NCBI RefSeq assembly: GCF_002243345.2
Contig: NZ_CP022655.2
Location: 5,450,001-5,514,000, forward strand
DNA from: Paenibacillus sp. RUD330
GTDB lineage: Bacteria > Bacillota > Bacilli > Paenibacillales > Paenibacillaceae
Direction: 5' to 3'
DNA: 64,000 bases
Shown: positions 8,243-16,162 of the stretch, piece by piece
Position numbering within the stretch: the first letter of the stretch is position 1
How the letters are laid out: every line of letters starts with the position of its first letter
Made by a program: the position numbers and the translations under genes
Notes under the pieces: generated by a model
Seen by the model: only the letters and a program-made list of their open reading frames with translations
What the model was told of the DNA's origin: nothing
Databases searched by the model: none

Positions 8243-9226
8243 ATGAATAGCAATCTCCGCTTGATTATCGACACCGACACGGCCGGCGACGACGTCACCT
8301 CCCTGCTGTTCGGCATGCTTTGGCCAGGCGTGAAAGTAGAAGCCATCACGACGGTAATGGGCAATATTCCCGTCGGCCAATGCACCCTCAATGCGCTGAC
8401 AACCGTGGAGCGGGCGGGGAAGGGCGGACAGGTGCCCGTCTTCCAAGGCTGCGATCGGCCCCTGCTCCGCCCTCTGGTGCAGGCAGCTTACGTTCACGGC
8501 TCGGACGGCATGGGAGAATCCGGATTCCCGCCTCCCTCGCTCAAGGCGGGGGACGAGCATGCGGCGAACGCCATCGTCCGGCTGGTCAACGAATACCCGG
8601 GAGAGCTGGAGCTGGTCGCTCACGGCCCGCTGACCAACCTCGCCGTAGCCTACATGCTGGATCCATCCATTGTCCGCAAGATCAAAAAAGTATGGGTCAT
8701 GGGCGGCTCCTGCCACTTCCGGGGCAATATCACGGCAACGGCGGAATTCAATTTCTACGTCGACCCGGATGCGGCCCAAATGGTGTTCCAGGCTGGCTTC
8801 CCCATCGTCATGATCGGATGGGACATCTGCTGCCGCTACGCCCTTGTCGGCGGCGAGGATCTGGCCAAGCTCGAGCGCATCGATACGCCGATCGCCCGCT
8901 TCTATCGCCAAGTCAACCGCAAAGCGCTCGCCTTCAACCTCGCGAACGGTTTGAACGGCGTGACCCATCCCGATTCGGTCACGATCGCCATGTGCATCCG
9001 GCCGGAGCTGATGCTCCGCTCGCAGCGCTGCCATGTGGAGATCGAGTGCCATAGCGAGAGCAACCGCGGCTTCAGCGCCGTCGACACGAGGCCTGCTCCC
9101 GAGAACACGCCCGCTTGGAGCGGCGGCGAAAGAACGAGCGCCGAGGTATGCCTGGAAGCCGATTACGACTTGTTCTACCGCATGCTGACGGCGATGCTCA
9201 GCGGCGACTATCGAGAATTCGTGTAG
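8243..9226 (+). CDS. Nucleoside hydrolase (IUNH family)
   Basis: The 327-residue product carries the N-terminal metal/ribose motif IIDTDTAGDD (residues 8-17), equivalent to the DTDPGxDD calcium site of inosine-uridine nucleoside hydrolases. It also has HGPLTNLA (near 128), VWVMGGSCHFRGN and EFNFYVDPDAA (near 170). The family hydrolyses the N-glycosidic bond of nucleosides to base and ribose in the cytoplasm. Pro-Gly of the canonical motif is replaced by Thr-Ala, as also happens in subgroups with altered specificity. It is a single-gene unit, followed by a strong hairpin. Start ATG 8243 has GGAAGGAA upstream at a longish spacing. Confidence 0.88.
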   Translation: MNSNLRLIIDTDTAGDDVTSLLFGMLWPGVKVEAITTVMGNIPVGQCTLNALTTVERAGKGGQVPVFQGCDRPLLRPLVQAAYVHGSDGMGESGFPPPSLKAGDEHAANAIVRLVNEYPGELELVAHGPLTNLAVAYMLDPSIVRKIKKVWVMGGSCHFRGNITATAEFNFYVDPDAAQMVFQAGFPIVMIGWDICCRYALVGGEDLAKLERIDTPIARFYRQVNRKALAFNLANGLNGVTHPDSVTIAMCIRPELMLRSQRCHVEIECHSESNRGFSAVDTRPAPENTPAWSGGERTSAEVCLEADYDLFYRMLTAMLSGDYREFV

Positions 9227-9358
9227 CTGTTATCGACGGACGGACATCCTTTTTGAAAAGTCCGCACCGTTACCAGAGTTCGCTTGCGAGCCGATTCGAA
9301 AGAAAAAGATGCGGCCGAATCAGCGGTTGAAGCCTCGAACCGCTCCGCTGCGAACCTA

Positions 9359-9401
9359 AAAATCGCCGTCCGATTCCCCAAAGGAATCGAACGGCGATTT
9401 T
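9359..9401. terminator. Bidirectional terminator hairpin
   Basis: Arms AAAATCGCCGT (9359-9369) plus CGATTCC pair with GGAATCG plus ACGGCGATTTT (9391-9401), with one mismatch and a short CCAAA loop. A/T runs at both ends suit both the nucleoside hydrolase gene (plus) and the TMEM175-like gene (minus). Confidence 0.8.
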
Positions 9402-9464
9402 GGCATTCCTTGCATCGTCCAAAGCAAAGAGCTCGATTGGCAAGCAAGAATTGAACAGCGTCGC

Positions 9465-10043
9465 TCAGCGGTCTCCCAAAGCCTGCTCGATACGCTTATC
9501 CGGCACGAACCAGATCACCGCGACGAGCACGAAAAAAAAGCCGGATATCCAAGGGCTCGCATATGCGGTCAAGACCGCGAGCAAGTAGAGCAGCGGAGAT
9601 AGCTTGCCTTTCCAGTCTTTGCCCATCTGCATGACAAAGGAGGAATCGCCGGCATGCTGGTTCATGATTGCGCGCTGAAGAAGCCAGTAGGAGAGCGCCG
9701 CCAGCAGTAGAATAATCCCGTACAGAGCTGTCGGAGTCGCTGCAAAATGGCTTTCTCCCATCCAGGCTGTCGTGAACGGAATAAGGGATAGCCAGAAGAG
9801 AAGCAGCAGGTTCAGCCACATCAGCCGCCCGTTCATCGTACGAACCATGTGCAGCAGATGATGATGATTGTTCCAGTAGATGCCGACATACACAAAACTG
9901 AAGATGTAGCTGAGAATTTTCGGGCCGAGCCCGATCAACGCATGCCAGTCGTGGCTCTCCGGCACTTTGAATTCCAGCACCATAATGGTAATGATAATGG
10001 CCAGCACGCCATCGCTGAATGCTTCCATCCGATTCGCTCTCAT
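9465..10043 (-). CDS. TMEM175-family (DUF1211) membrane protein
   Basis: The 192-residue product has about six hydrophobic helices and the signature MEAFSDGVLAIIITIMVLE in the first one. That matches the RxxxFSDGVxAI selectivity-filter helix of the TMEM175/DUF1211 potassium channel family. A histidine cluster NNHHHLLHMV follows in helix 3, as in other bacterial members. Bacterial TMEM175 proteins form tetrameric K+ leak channels. Start ATG 10043 is preferred because GGTGAGG lies just upstream; the GTG three codons earlier overlaps that site. Confidence 0.85.
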   Translation of the reverse strand: MRANRMEAFSDGVLAIIITIMVLEFKVPESHDWHALIGLGPKILSYIFSFVYVGIYWNNHHHLLHMVRTMNGRLMWLNLLLLFWLSLIPFTTAWMGESHFAATPTALYGIILLLAALSYWLLQRAIMNQHAGDSSFVMQMGKDWKGKLSPLLYLLAVLTAYASPWISGFFFVLVAVIWFVPDKRIEQALGDR

Positions 10044-10163
10044 TCGCCTCACCTTTTCTCGCTTCCGCGCTCGTTCAACTCTTCTCGAAAGCGATGCTCC
10101 CGATCAGCCTGCCTTGATGGCGGCTGGATTTCCAGCCGCAGCTAGGCTGGCCGTACAAAATGC

Positions 10164-10607
10164 TTACGCCTCTCCTTCGAGTACCTTGCCCAAAGCGTCC
10201 AGCATGATGGTTGTCCCGTGTTCCCGTATTTCCGGCGTATCGTGTCCGTCAAGAAACGCGCCTTGCTCGGTGAAGATCAGCTTGGTGCCGCCATCCACCT
10301 CGATAAGCTCGACCGTCGTCATCGAGACGGAGATCCGTATATCATTCGAATCCATGGTGTAGGTATACACGATGCGCTGCTCCGGAATCAATTCCTGGTA
10401 GCTCGCATCGAAGGTGAAGATCGGCCCTTCCGGCGGCCCGCCCCTGCTGTACTCTCGCCCGCCAACCCGAAAATCGAAGATGTCCGGCTTGGAGAACCAT
10501 CCGGCTTTCGCAACCGGGTCCGACCAAGCCTGATACACCCGCTCCGGCGACGCGGCATAAGTCCTCTCGACGACAAAGGTCGCATGCTTCACAAATCGTT
10601 CGTTCAT
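10164..10607 (-). CDS. SRPBCC (AHSA1-like) domain protein
   Basis: The 147-residue product is a single START/Bet v1-type domain. The opening VVERTYAASPERVYQAWSDP, then GWFSKPDIFDFRVGGRE, and the C-terminal EHGTTIMLDALGKVLEGE helix are typical of the AHSA1/activator-of-Hsp90 homology group in bacteria. These proteins have a hydrophobic ligand pocket, and the substrate is usually unknown. It starts 12 nt after the MerR gene and is co-transcribed with it, a common pairing in Bacillales. A short hairpin (10120-10139) follows the gene. Confidence 0.85.
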   Translation of the reverse strand: MNERFVKHATFVVERTYAASPERVYQAWSDPVAKAGWFSKPDIFDFRVGGREYSRGGPPEGPIFTFDASYQELIPEQRIVYTYTMDSNDIRISVSMTTVELIEVDGGTKLIFTEQGAFLDGHDTPEIREHGTTIMLDALGKVLEGEA

Positions 10608-10619
10608 TGATCTTCCTCC

Positions 10620-11108
10620 TTAGGTTTCGTCACTCTGCTTCTCGGCAAGAAAGTCTCCCAACTGATCCAGATTCCGCTCCCAGCTCATCTGCCGCTCGAG
10701 GACGGGCTTCTCAAATCCCGTCTTCATCGCTTGCAGAAGGCTTGTGAAGTCTTCAACCGTTAGTGGCGCCTTGCCTTGCATAAGCTTGGATACATGTCCC
10801 AGAAGCTCTAATCGTTTCTGCTGCATTTGGATCTGCTCTTTGATCCGGCCGATCTGCAGCTGGACGATCTCAAGCGGACTGATCCACCCGCCGCCGAGAG
10901 CGGACTTGATCTCCTCCAGAGACAGCCCCAGCTCCTTGAGCGATAAGATCTGGTGCAAATATGACAGATCCGCTTCATTGTACAGCCGGTGGCCGGATTC
11001 CGTCTGCCCCGATGGAGAGAACAATCCGATCTGGTCGTAATACCGCAAGGTTCGAACCGTAAGACCCGTCAGATTGGCGAGGTCTCCGGTCTTCCACTGT
11101 CTCTTCAT
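10620..11108 (-). CDS. MerR-family transcriptional regulator
   Basis: The 162-residue product begins with the MerR winged helix: WKTGDLANLTGLTVRTLRYY, DQIGLFSPSGQTESGHRLY, then a coiled-coil dimer helix (about residues 75-110). The C-terminal region is short and has no obvious ligand domain or metal-binding cysteines. Start ATG 11108 has GGAGAGGGG upstream. The promoter at 11152-11182 has the MerR hallmark of a 19-bp spacer carrying an inverted repeat, so the gene is autoregulated. The same operator is found in front of the RibD-type reductase gene at 22977-23546, suggesting a second target. Confidence 0.9.
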   Translation of the reverse strand: MKRQWKTGDLANLTGLTVRTLRYYDQIGLFSPSGQTESGHRLYNEADLSYLHQILSLKELGLSLEEIKSALGGGWISPLEIVQLQIGRIKEQIQMQQKRLELLGHVSKLMQGKAPLTVEDFTSLLQAMKTGFEKPVLERQMSWERNLDQLGDFLAEKQSDET

Positions 11109-11151
11109 TCCCCTCTCCATTCTTTGGCGCTAGCTTTCTACCGGTATCTTT

Positions 11152-11182
11152 ATTGTGCAACATGACGCAGCGTAAGGTGCAA
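11152..11182 (-). promoter_or_regulatory. MerR-type promoter with 19-bp spacer operator (merR-SRPBCC)
   Basis: On the minus strand TTGCAC and CACAAT are separated by 19 nt, CTTACGCTGCGTCATGTTG. The spacer is a pseudo-palindrome (CTTACGC/CGTCATG), the classic geometry for MerR activation by DNA distortion. Confidence 0.75.
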
Positions 11183-11228
11183 GCGGAAACATCGGCATTC
11201 TGCCAAGAACTTTTTCGGCGCGGAAGAT

Positions 11229-11891
11229 TCATTGAAACTCGACATCGGTAACAAATGGGCTTTGCTGGATTAGAGGCAGCAGTTGCTCCGCATCGCAGTT
11301 TCCAGGCAGCTTGAGGGTCATTTCCAGCAGGAGTTCAGACGATTCCTTCACCTTCTCGGTATGAAAATGCAAAACCGTGATCTCTTTTTCGTTCAGGAAG
11401 CTCTGAACAGAGTCCATCGCGCCGATTTCATTATTCAATCGGATCGTCAGCTGTTCCGTTCTCGGTGTTTTCAACACCTTTATTTTGCTGTGCAACAATT
11501 TCTGAGCGATCAAAATAAGAATAGTCGTACCGGCGCCCACGATGTAAAGACCGGCGCCAATGGCCATGCCTATGCCGGCAGTCGACCATATTCCCGCAGC
11601 TGTCGTCAAGCCCTTCACCGTCTGCCGCTGCATGAAGATCATGCCGGCTCCGAGAAAGCCGACCCCGCTGACGACTTGAGCCGCGATTCGCGACGGATCG
11701 AGGGCGATGCCATTTTTGCCGATCACGTCTCCAAAGCCGTATTTGGATATCAAGACCATAAGAGCCGCTCCGACAGCAACGACAAAATGAGTTCTGATTC
11801 CCGCTTCTTTCATTCTGTTTTTCCGCTCGTACCCGATAAACGCTCCGCAAACGCCGGCCAATACAACCCGCAAGAGAAATCCGTACTCCAT
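11229..11891 (-). CDS. MgtC/SapB family membrane protein
   Basis: The 220-residue product has the MgtC membrane domain (about residues 1-135): GVCGAFIGYERKNRMKEAG, then GIRTHFVVAVGAALMVLIS, RIAAQVVSGVGFLGAGMIF, TVKGLTTAAGIWSTAGIGMA. A cytoplasmic ACT-like C-terminal domain (about 145-220) follows. Family members modulate Mg2+-stress physiology and F-ATP synthase rather than transport Mg2+. Start ATG 11891 has the strong site AAGGAGGAG; the annotated frame extends further but without a site. A 7-base inverted repeat (ATGGTAT/ATACCAT, 11931-11954) lies in the leader or promoter region. I see no M-box riboswitch. Confidence 0.88.
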   Translation of the reverse strand: MEYGFLLRVVLAGVCGAFIGYERKNRMKEAGIRTHFVVAVGAALMVLISKYGFGDVIGKNGIALDPSRIAAQVVSGVGFLGAGMIFMQRQTVKGLTTAAGIWSTAGIGMAIGAGLYIVGAGTTILILIAQKLLHSKIKVLKTPRTEQLTIRLNNEIGAMDSVQSFLNEKEITVLHFHTEKVKESSELLLEMTLKLPGNCDAEQLLPLIQQSPFVTDVEFQ

Positions 11892-12220
11892 GAAACTCCT
11901 CCTTGTCCCCCCATCGTCATTGGGATCCGAATGGTATTCATTAGAAGATACCATACTCCTGAACTGTTTTTGTAGAAATCAGCCTTTTCCTCCAGCTGGC
12001 GTTGCAAGCGAAACCAGCCCTGTCCGAGCAAACGTCTCTGGAAGAGCATGCTGCGCAAGGCCGGATGGCGCTTGAAGGCTGTTGTGAAACCAAACGGTTC
12101 GACCTATCAGGAACAGGCGCAGAAAGCCCGCTTCGCAAATTCTCGCCGGACACGTTATGATGAATAGAGCCGTTCAAAAACGGGGCGGTTGCAAACAATC
12201 CGGAACCGGAAGAGAGTCCG
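11892..12220. other. Intergenic region between mgtC-like and MBL-fold genes
   Basis: This 329-nt stretch between divergent genes holds no convincing gene. It contains the inverted repeat ATGGTAT/ATACCAT at 11931-11954, about 40 nt before the mgtC-like start. The rest should hold the two divergent promoters. Confidence 0.5.
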
Positions 12221-13420
12221 GTGTCGATAGCAGGGCACTTGGAGGAGCAGAGGCGAGCCGCAGGATTCGCTGACGAATCTTTTGCCGTTCGACTGAAGAA
12301 TGCTGGAGCGAAGGCGGGATGCAGCTTGACGTGGTTGCTCATTATTGTTGGAGTCATTGCGGTTGTTTATGTAACGTTTCTAATCTATCCGGCGTTAGGC
12401 GGACGGGTATCCCGCGAGGAGCGCTTGAAGTTCGCATCAAAAGAAGCTTTATATTCGGGCCGTCGGTTCCACAACCTCATTGATACCCCCATGGCGGCCG
12501 GTCCTGCCACTATGGTTGCCGTGGCGAAGGAATACCTCAAAGGCGGGAACAATCGCCGGCCCGCAGCGGTTCTCTCGGCCGACAAGGTGGATCCGGGCGC
12601 ATTCGCGGGCTCCGAGGGGACGAGCATCATCTGGTTCGGACATTCGACGTTCCTGCTTCGCATAGAGGGGCAGACGATCTTGGTCGATCCGATGCTAGGC
12701 CGCGCGCCGTCGCCCTTTCCGCCAATCGGCGGCAAGCGGTTCAGCGGCCAGCCGCCGCTGGATGCCGGGCAGCTGCCGCCGCTGGACGCCGTCTTGATTA
12801 CCCATGATCACTACGATCATCTCGACTACGGCACGGTGAAGCGGATCAAGGACAAGGTCGGCCGCTTCTTCGTACCGCTCGGCGTACGGACTCATTTGAT
12901 CCGATGGGGTGTCGATCCCGACAAGATCGAGGAGCTTGGCTGGTGGGATGGCGCCGATCTGGGAGGATTGCAGCTTGCTTGCACGCCGGCGCGGCATTTC
13001 TCGGGCAGGCGCGGAGTGGATTCGAATGCGACCCTCTGGTGCTCGTGGGTCGTGAAGGGCCGGCACGCGAGCGTCTTCTGCAGCGGAGACAGCGGTTACG
13101 GCCCCCACTTCAAGGAAATCGGCGACCGGCATGGACCTTTCGACGTCGCTTTGATGGAATGCGGCCAGTACGATGCAAGCTGGGAGGCCATTCATATGAT
13201 GCCGGAGCAGACGGTTCAAGCCCATCTTGATGTGCAGGCGAATCTGCTGATTCCGATTCACTGGGGCGCGTTTACGTTAGCGCTGCATCCATGGACCGAT
13301 CCCATCGATCGAGTCGTTGCAGCGGCACGCCGAGAGGGAGTCGCGATCGCAACTCCTAGGCTCGGACAGACTCTGGCCGTCGGCGCACCCGAAGAGATGA
13401 CGGCGGCTTGGTGGAAATAG
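12221..13420 (+). CDS. MBL-fold metallo-hydrolase (NAPE-PLD/UlaG-like)
   Basis: The product (up to 399 residues) is a membrane-anchored metallo-beta-lactamase-fold enzyme. After one hydrophobic helix (about residues 36-58) come STIIWFGHSTFLLRI-type sequence, the zinc motif VLITHDHYDHLD (near 190), CTPARHFSGR (near 252), FCSGDSGYG (near 287) and IPIHWGAF (near 347). These supply the His/Asp ligands of two metals. The arrangement is that of NAPE-PLD-like phosphodiesterases and UlaG-like lactonases, so the substrate is uncertain. The start is unsure: GTG 12221 has GGAAGAGAG upstream, while TTG 12326 with AAGGCGGG would begin right at the membrane helix. Confidence 0.85.
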   Translation: MSIAGHLEEQRRAAGFADESFAVRLKNAGAKAGCSLTWLLIIVGVIAVVYVTFLIYPALGGRVSREERLKFASKEALYSGRRFHNLIDTPMAAGPATMVAVAKEYLKGGNNRRPAAVLSADKVDPGAFAGSEGTSIIWFGHSTFLLRIEGQTILVDPMLGRAPSPFPPIGGKRFSGQPPLDAGQLPPLDAVLITHDHYDHLDYGTVKRIKDKVGRFFVPLGVRTHLIRWGVDPDKIEELGWWDGADLGGLQLACTPARHFSGRRGVDSNATLWCSWVVKGRHASVFCSGDSGYGPHFKEIGDRHGPFDVALMECGQYDASWEAIHMMPEQTVQAHLDVQANLLIPIHWGAFTLALHPWTDPIDRVVAAARREGVAIATPRLGQTLAVGAPEEMTAAWWK

Positions 13421-13544
13421 CGGGCCGGACGGCTTGAGCCCTATCAGGAGAAGTCGGACTGGCGGCCCTTTTTGACTGGCGCTCATTCCGTCTGTCAAAT
13501 AGCCCCCAAGGGGTCCTTTTTGGAAAATATTTAAAAGGTGTTAC

Positions 13545-13649
13545 TTGGAATTGCTGAGTAATCCAAAGCTTTGAACGGGATGGACATACAAGGGCTTCCC
13601 GGCTTTCGCAGGCTGGCACGACCACTAACTCATGCTTGTACTTGTTCAT
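13545..13649 (-). pseudogene. Remnant of a paralogue of the gene at 16163-16630
   Basis: Translated from 13649 on the minus strand, the first 20 residues, beginning MNKYKHELVVVPACESREAL, closely match MNKYKHEFTVVSAGDSQETL inside the intact gene at 16163-16630. After that the reading jumps across an internal deletion to a second similar patch (AAGCTTTGGA and TTCCAAGTA at the DNA level) and then degenerates. It is therefore a decayed copy of that family, not a gene. Confidence 0.6.
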
Positions 13650-13655
13650 CACGAC

Positions 13656-13692
13656 AAAAAGAGCCTGCTTCATGATCGAATGGAAGCAGGCT
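13656..13692 (-). terminator. Terminator of the VOC gene
   Basis: Arms AGCCTGCTTC (13662-13671) and GAAGCAGGCT (13683-13692) form a perfect 10-bp stem with an 11-nt loop. On the minus strand the stem is followed by CTTTTTG. It lies about 70 nt past the end of the VOC gene. A second hairpin (13707-13736) sits between. Confidence 0.65.
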
Positions 13693-13759
13693 GGATACCA
13701 GGCTTACAGGTCTTCCCCCAACAAGGAGAAGACCTGCTTTAAGGGTGGAATTGCAGGGC

Positions 13760-14191
13760 TCAATCTAGCTTGGGACGCTGGGAGAAAGCCTGCCGTCCAC
13801 TGAACCGCTTGATCGCCTCCTCGGTCTCCGGCTCGAAGAGATTGACCAGGTTGCCGTCGGGATCGCGGAACAGGATCGAACGGTTCCCCCATGGCATCGT
13901 CGTCGGTTCCTGTACCCATTGTTCGACAAATGGTTTCAAGCGCGCGTATTCGGCATCGACATGGTCGACGCGGAACTCGAGGATGACACTGCGGTTATCG
14001 GCTGCAACTACGGAACCGGCGCCGAACAGCTGCGCCGTCTGGGAGTGGCCGATGGCCAAGGTGCATGACGGCAGGACGAGCTCGGCAAATACAGGCGCTG
14101 GGCGCTCCGCCGAAACGCCAAGGACTTTTTCATAAAACCCGGCGAGACGATCCACGTCGTTGGTAATGATGCGTACAGAAGCGAAATTCAC
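13760..14191 (-). CDS. VOC-family (glyoxalase/bleomycin-resistance fold) protein
   Basis: The 143-residue product is one vicinal-oxygen-chelate domain. It opens with FASVRIITNDVDRLAGFYEKVLG, and the second half carries SVILEFRVDHVDAEYARL and the closing SILFRDPDGNLVNLFEPE. The metal-site glutamate in NLFEPE is in the usual position, while the first-strand His of glyoxalase I is replaced. Substrate unknown; resistance or dioxygenase-like roles occur in the family. It is a single gene with its own terminator. Confidence 0.85.
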   Translation of the reverse strand: MNFASVRIITNDVDRLAGFYEKVLGVSAERPAPVFAELVLPSCTLAIGHSQTAQLFGAGSVVAADNRSVILEFRVDHVDAEYARLKPFVEQWVQEPTTMPWGNRSILFRDPDGNLVNLFEPETEEAIKRFSGRQAFSQRPKLD

Positions 14192-14335
14192 AAGCTATCA
14201 TCCTTCCTGCAATAAAAAAAGATAGGGCGGCCTGTTTCACGGATTAGCTGGATCAGATCCTAACACTGTGCCTCCCTCACATTCAGGCGGAGCTAACGCC
14301 TGCCGCGAATTCCGGCTTGATATTCCGATTATATA

Positions 14336-14371
14336 AAAACGCTGCTGACAGCGTTATGTCAGGAGCGTTTT
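14336..14371. terminator. Strong hairpin in the VOC/TetR divergent region
   Basis: AAAACGCT-G-CTGACA (14336-14350) pairs with TGTCAG-G-AGCGTTTT (14357-14371) around the loop GCGTTA, followed by CATCTTTTTT. It has terminator form but lies upstream of both neighbouring genes, so it may be a leftover terminator that insulates the tetR promoter. Confidence 0.5.
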
Positions 14372-14415
14372 CATCTTTTTTGGGCTTTCTCACGAATCCT
14401 ATCCCGGAAAGAGTA

Positions 14416-14444
14416 TTGACAATTTATTACACTCTATTTAGAAT
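14416..14444 (+). promoter_or_regulatory. Sigma-A promoter of tetR (haloalkane dehalogenase unit)
   Basis: TTGACA (14416-14421) and TAGAAT (14439-14444) are separated by exactly 17 nt. The operator at 14446-14467 starts immediately after the -10 box, so a bound repressor would block initiation. Confidence 0.8.
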
Positions 14445-14445
14445 G

Positions 14446-14467
14446 AATGAAAGCAAGCACTTGCATT
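14446..14467. promoter_or_regulatory. TetR operator in front of tetR
   Basis: The 22-nt element begins AATGAAAG, has the partly palindromic core GCAAGCACTTGC and ends TTGCATT. It matches the element at 15107-15128 at 18 of 22 positions. Confidence 0.7.
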
Positions 14468-14480
14468 AAGGAGTAGACTC

Positions 14481-15074
14481 ATGAGCGCTCATCCAACGAC
14501 AAGCGAAAAAATATTGCTGGCCGCCATAACCCTCATGGCGGAAAAAGGTTACGACGGCACCACGACCAGAGAGATCGCGTTAGCTGCCGGGGTGAACGAG
14601 GTCACCCTATTCCGGCATTTTGGAACGAAAGAAAAGCTGCTTGAGGCTGCTTTCAGCCAGTTTCACTATGGCAATGAAATGACTAAGCTTTTCAGCGAGG
14701 GACTTAAGGGAAATTTGTACGAGGATCTGCTTACACTTAGCCGAACGTATCATAGCCTTATGAACCGGAACAGAAACCTGATTTCAATCGCACTCAAAGG
14801 AAGCCATACCCTGCCTGACTCTGTTCTCCAAGAAGCTTCGCGCAATCCGAAGCAGCTGAAAAATCTGCTCGCGGATTATCTGACGAAAATGTCATCCGAA
14901 GGCAAGGCGGCATCCTCCAATCCAGAAATCCAAGCCTTATCGTTCATGTGGATGAATTACGGGGCTTTCATCAGTACACTGAATGCCAAGGAAGCGGTCT
15001 CGGAAGCTGCACGGGACGAATTTATTGAAGAGAGCGTCCACCTATTTGCCAAGGCTCTAAGCCCTAATGCTTGA
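14481..15074 (+). CDS. TetR/AcrR-family regulator of the haloalkane dehalogenase gene
   Basis: The 197-residue product has the TetR helix-turn-helix at about residues 8-55: KILLAAITLMAEKGYDGTTT, REIALAAGVNEVTLFRHFGT, KEKLLEAAF. The C-terminal ligand domain (about 70-195) is not assignable to a ligand. Start ATG 14481 has AAGGAG. A clear promoter and an overlapping operator precede it, and the same operator precedes the dehalogenase gene about 100 nt downstream. It probably represses both and responds to a compound linked to that enzyme. Confidence 0.9.
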   Translation: MSAHPTTSEKILLAAITLMAEKGYDGTTTREIALAAGVNEVTLFRHFGTKEKLLEAAFSQFHYGNEMTKLFSEGLKGNLYEDLLTLSRTYHSLMNRNRNLISIALKGSHTLPDSVLQEASRNPKQLKNLLADYLTKMSSEGKAASSNPEIQALSFMWMNYGAFISTLNAKEAVSEAARDEFIEESVHLFAKALSPNA

Positions 15075-15076
15075 GC

Positions 15077-15097
15077 AGCTCCGAATGGAGCTTTTTT
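15077..15097 (+). terminator. Rho-independent terminator after tetR
   Basis: AGCTCC-GAAT-GGAGCT followed directly by TTTTTTC, starting 3 nt after the tetR stop. It uncouples tetR from the downstream dehalogenase gene. Confidence 0.85.
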
Positions 15098-15106
15098 CAA
15101 ACGAAT

Positions 15107-15128
15107 AATGAAAGTATGTGCTTGCATT
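15107..15128. promoter_or_regulatory. TetR operator in front of the haloalkane dehalogenase gene
   Basis: The element begins AATGAAAG and ends CTTGCATT, matching the site at 14446-14467 at 18 of 22 positions. It lies about 50 nt before the dehalogenase start. Confidence 0.7.
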
Positions 15129-15179
15129 CATTCATGCAAATCTTCACATACCATCCAAACATGAAAGGTGAGATTCGCA

Positions 15180-16058
15180 ATGAGGAGTCCGTCTTTTCCG
15201 TACGAAAAAAAGCGTCAACGAGTGCTTGGTCTAGAGATGGCCTACGTGGACGAAGGAAGCGGCGATCCGATTGTTTTCCTGCATGGCAACCCCACTTCCT
15301 CTTATCTCTGGCGTGAAATTCTTCCTTATGCTCAAGATTTCGGCCGTTGCCTTGCTCCTGACCTCATAGGCATGGGCGATTCCGACAAAATTCCCCTCAG
15401 CGGCTCCAGCTCTTACACCTTTGTAGAGAATCGTCGATATCTCGATGCCTTTTTGGATCAGCTTGGCATTCGCAAGCGGGTCACTTTTGTTGTGCATGAT
15501 TGGGGGTCGGCCCTGGGATTCGATTGGGCGTATCGCCATCCGGAAGCCGTTAAAGGAATCGTCTATATGGAGGGAATTATAAAACCTCGCCGTTGGAGCG
15601 AGCTCCCGGAAAGGGGGCGAGCTATTTTCCAGGCATTACGATCCGACAAAGGAGAGCAGATGGTGTTGGAACAGAACTCTTTTATCGAGACCAACCTTCC
15701 AATCGGCATTCTGCGCAAGTTGACGGAGGAGGAGATGACGGAATATCGCCGTCCCTTCTTGCTGCCTGGCGAAGGACGCCGCCCGACGTTGACCTGGCCT
15801 CGACAGCTTCCGTTTGATGGAGATCCGGCAGATGTGACCGACATCGTCGCCGCATACGGAGAGTGGATGGCGCTGAGCTCGGTCCCGAAGCTCTTCGTCA
15901 ACTGCGATCCCGGCACGATGCCGGCATCTCATGTTGAGTTCTGCCGTACCTGGCCCATGCAAACGGAGATCACCGTCCGCGGACTTCATTATCCCCAGGA
16001 AGATTCGCCTCATGTAATTGGCGAGGCGCTTGCTGCCTGGCTGAAGAATTTAACCTAG
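15180..16058 (+). CDS. dhaA: Haloalkane dehalogenase (HLD-II, DhaA/LinB-like)
   Basis: The 292-residue alpha/beta hydrolase matches the HLD-II layout throughout. HGNPTSSYLWR (H35-P38) supplies the oxyanion/halide Asn37. VVHDWGSALGFDWA holds nucleophile Asp107 and halide-binding Trp108. The acid is Glu131 in YMEGIIKP, and the base is His270 in GLHYPQED. The Asn+Trp pair is what separates haloalkane dehalogenases from epoxide hydrolases and esterases. The enzyme hydrolyses carbon-halogen bonds to alcohol plus halide. Start ATG 15180 has AAGGTGAG 7 nt upstream; GTG 15168 overlaps that site. It is controlled by the neighbouring TetR, judging from the shared operator. Natural substrate unknown. 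Confidence 0.9.
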   Translation: MRSPSFPYEKKRQRVLGLEMAYVDEGSGDPIVFLHGNPTSSYLWREILPYAQDFGRCLAPDLIGMGDSDKIPLSGSSSYTFVENRRYLDAFLDQLGIRKRVTFVVHDWGSALGFDWAYRHPEAVKGIVYMEGIIKPRRWSELPERGRAIFQALRSDKGEQMVLEQNSFIETNLPIGILRKLTEEEMTEYRRPFLLPGEGRRPTLTWPRQLPFDGDPADVTDIVAAYGEWMALSSVPKLFVNCDPGTMPASHVEFCRTWPMQTEITVRGLHYPQEDSPHVIGEALAAWLKNLT

Positions 16059-16065
16059 CCGTCAA

Positions 16066-16095
16066 GGGCCATCCTGAAGCGGATGGCCCTGTCTT
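16066..16095 (+). terminator. Terminator of the haloalkane dehalogenase gene
   Basis: GGGCCATCC-TGAAGC-GGATGGCCC (16066-16089) is a perfect 9-bp stem followed by TGTCTTT, 8 nt after the stop codon. Confidence 0.8.
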
Positions 16096-16162
16096 TAGTT
16101 AGGCTTGCCGCCATGTTCGGATCCGCCAGGCAAGCCGATCCCTTCCAAGGGGCATCGATGGC

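Noticed and set aside
11892-12220. M-box riboswitch before the mgtC-like gene
   Set aside because: Only a 7-base inverted repeat is visible; the conserved M-box core was not found.
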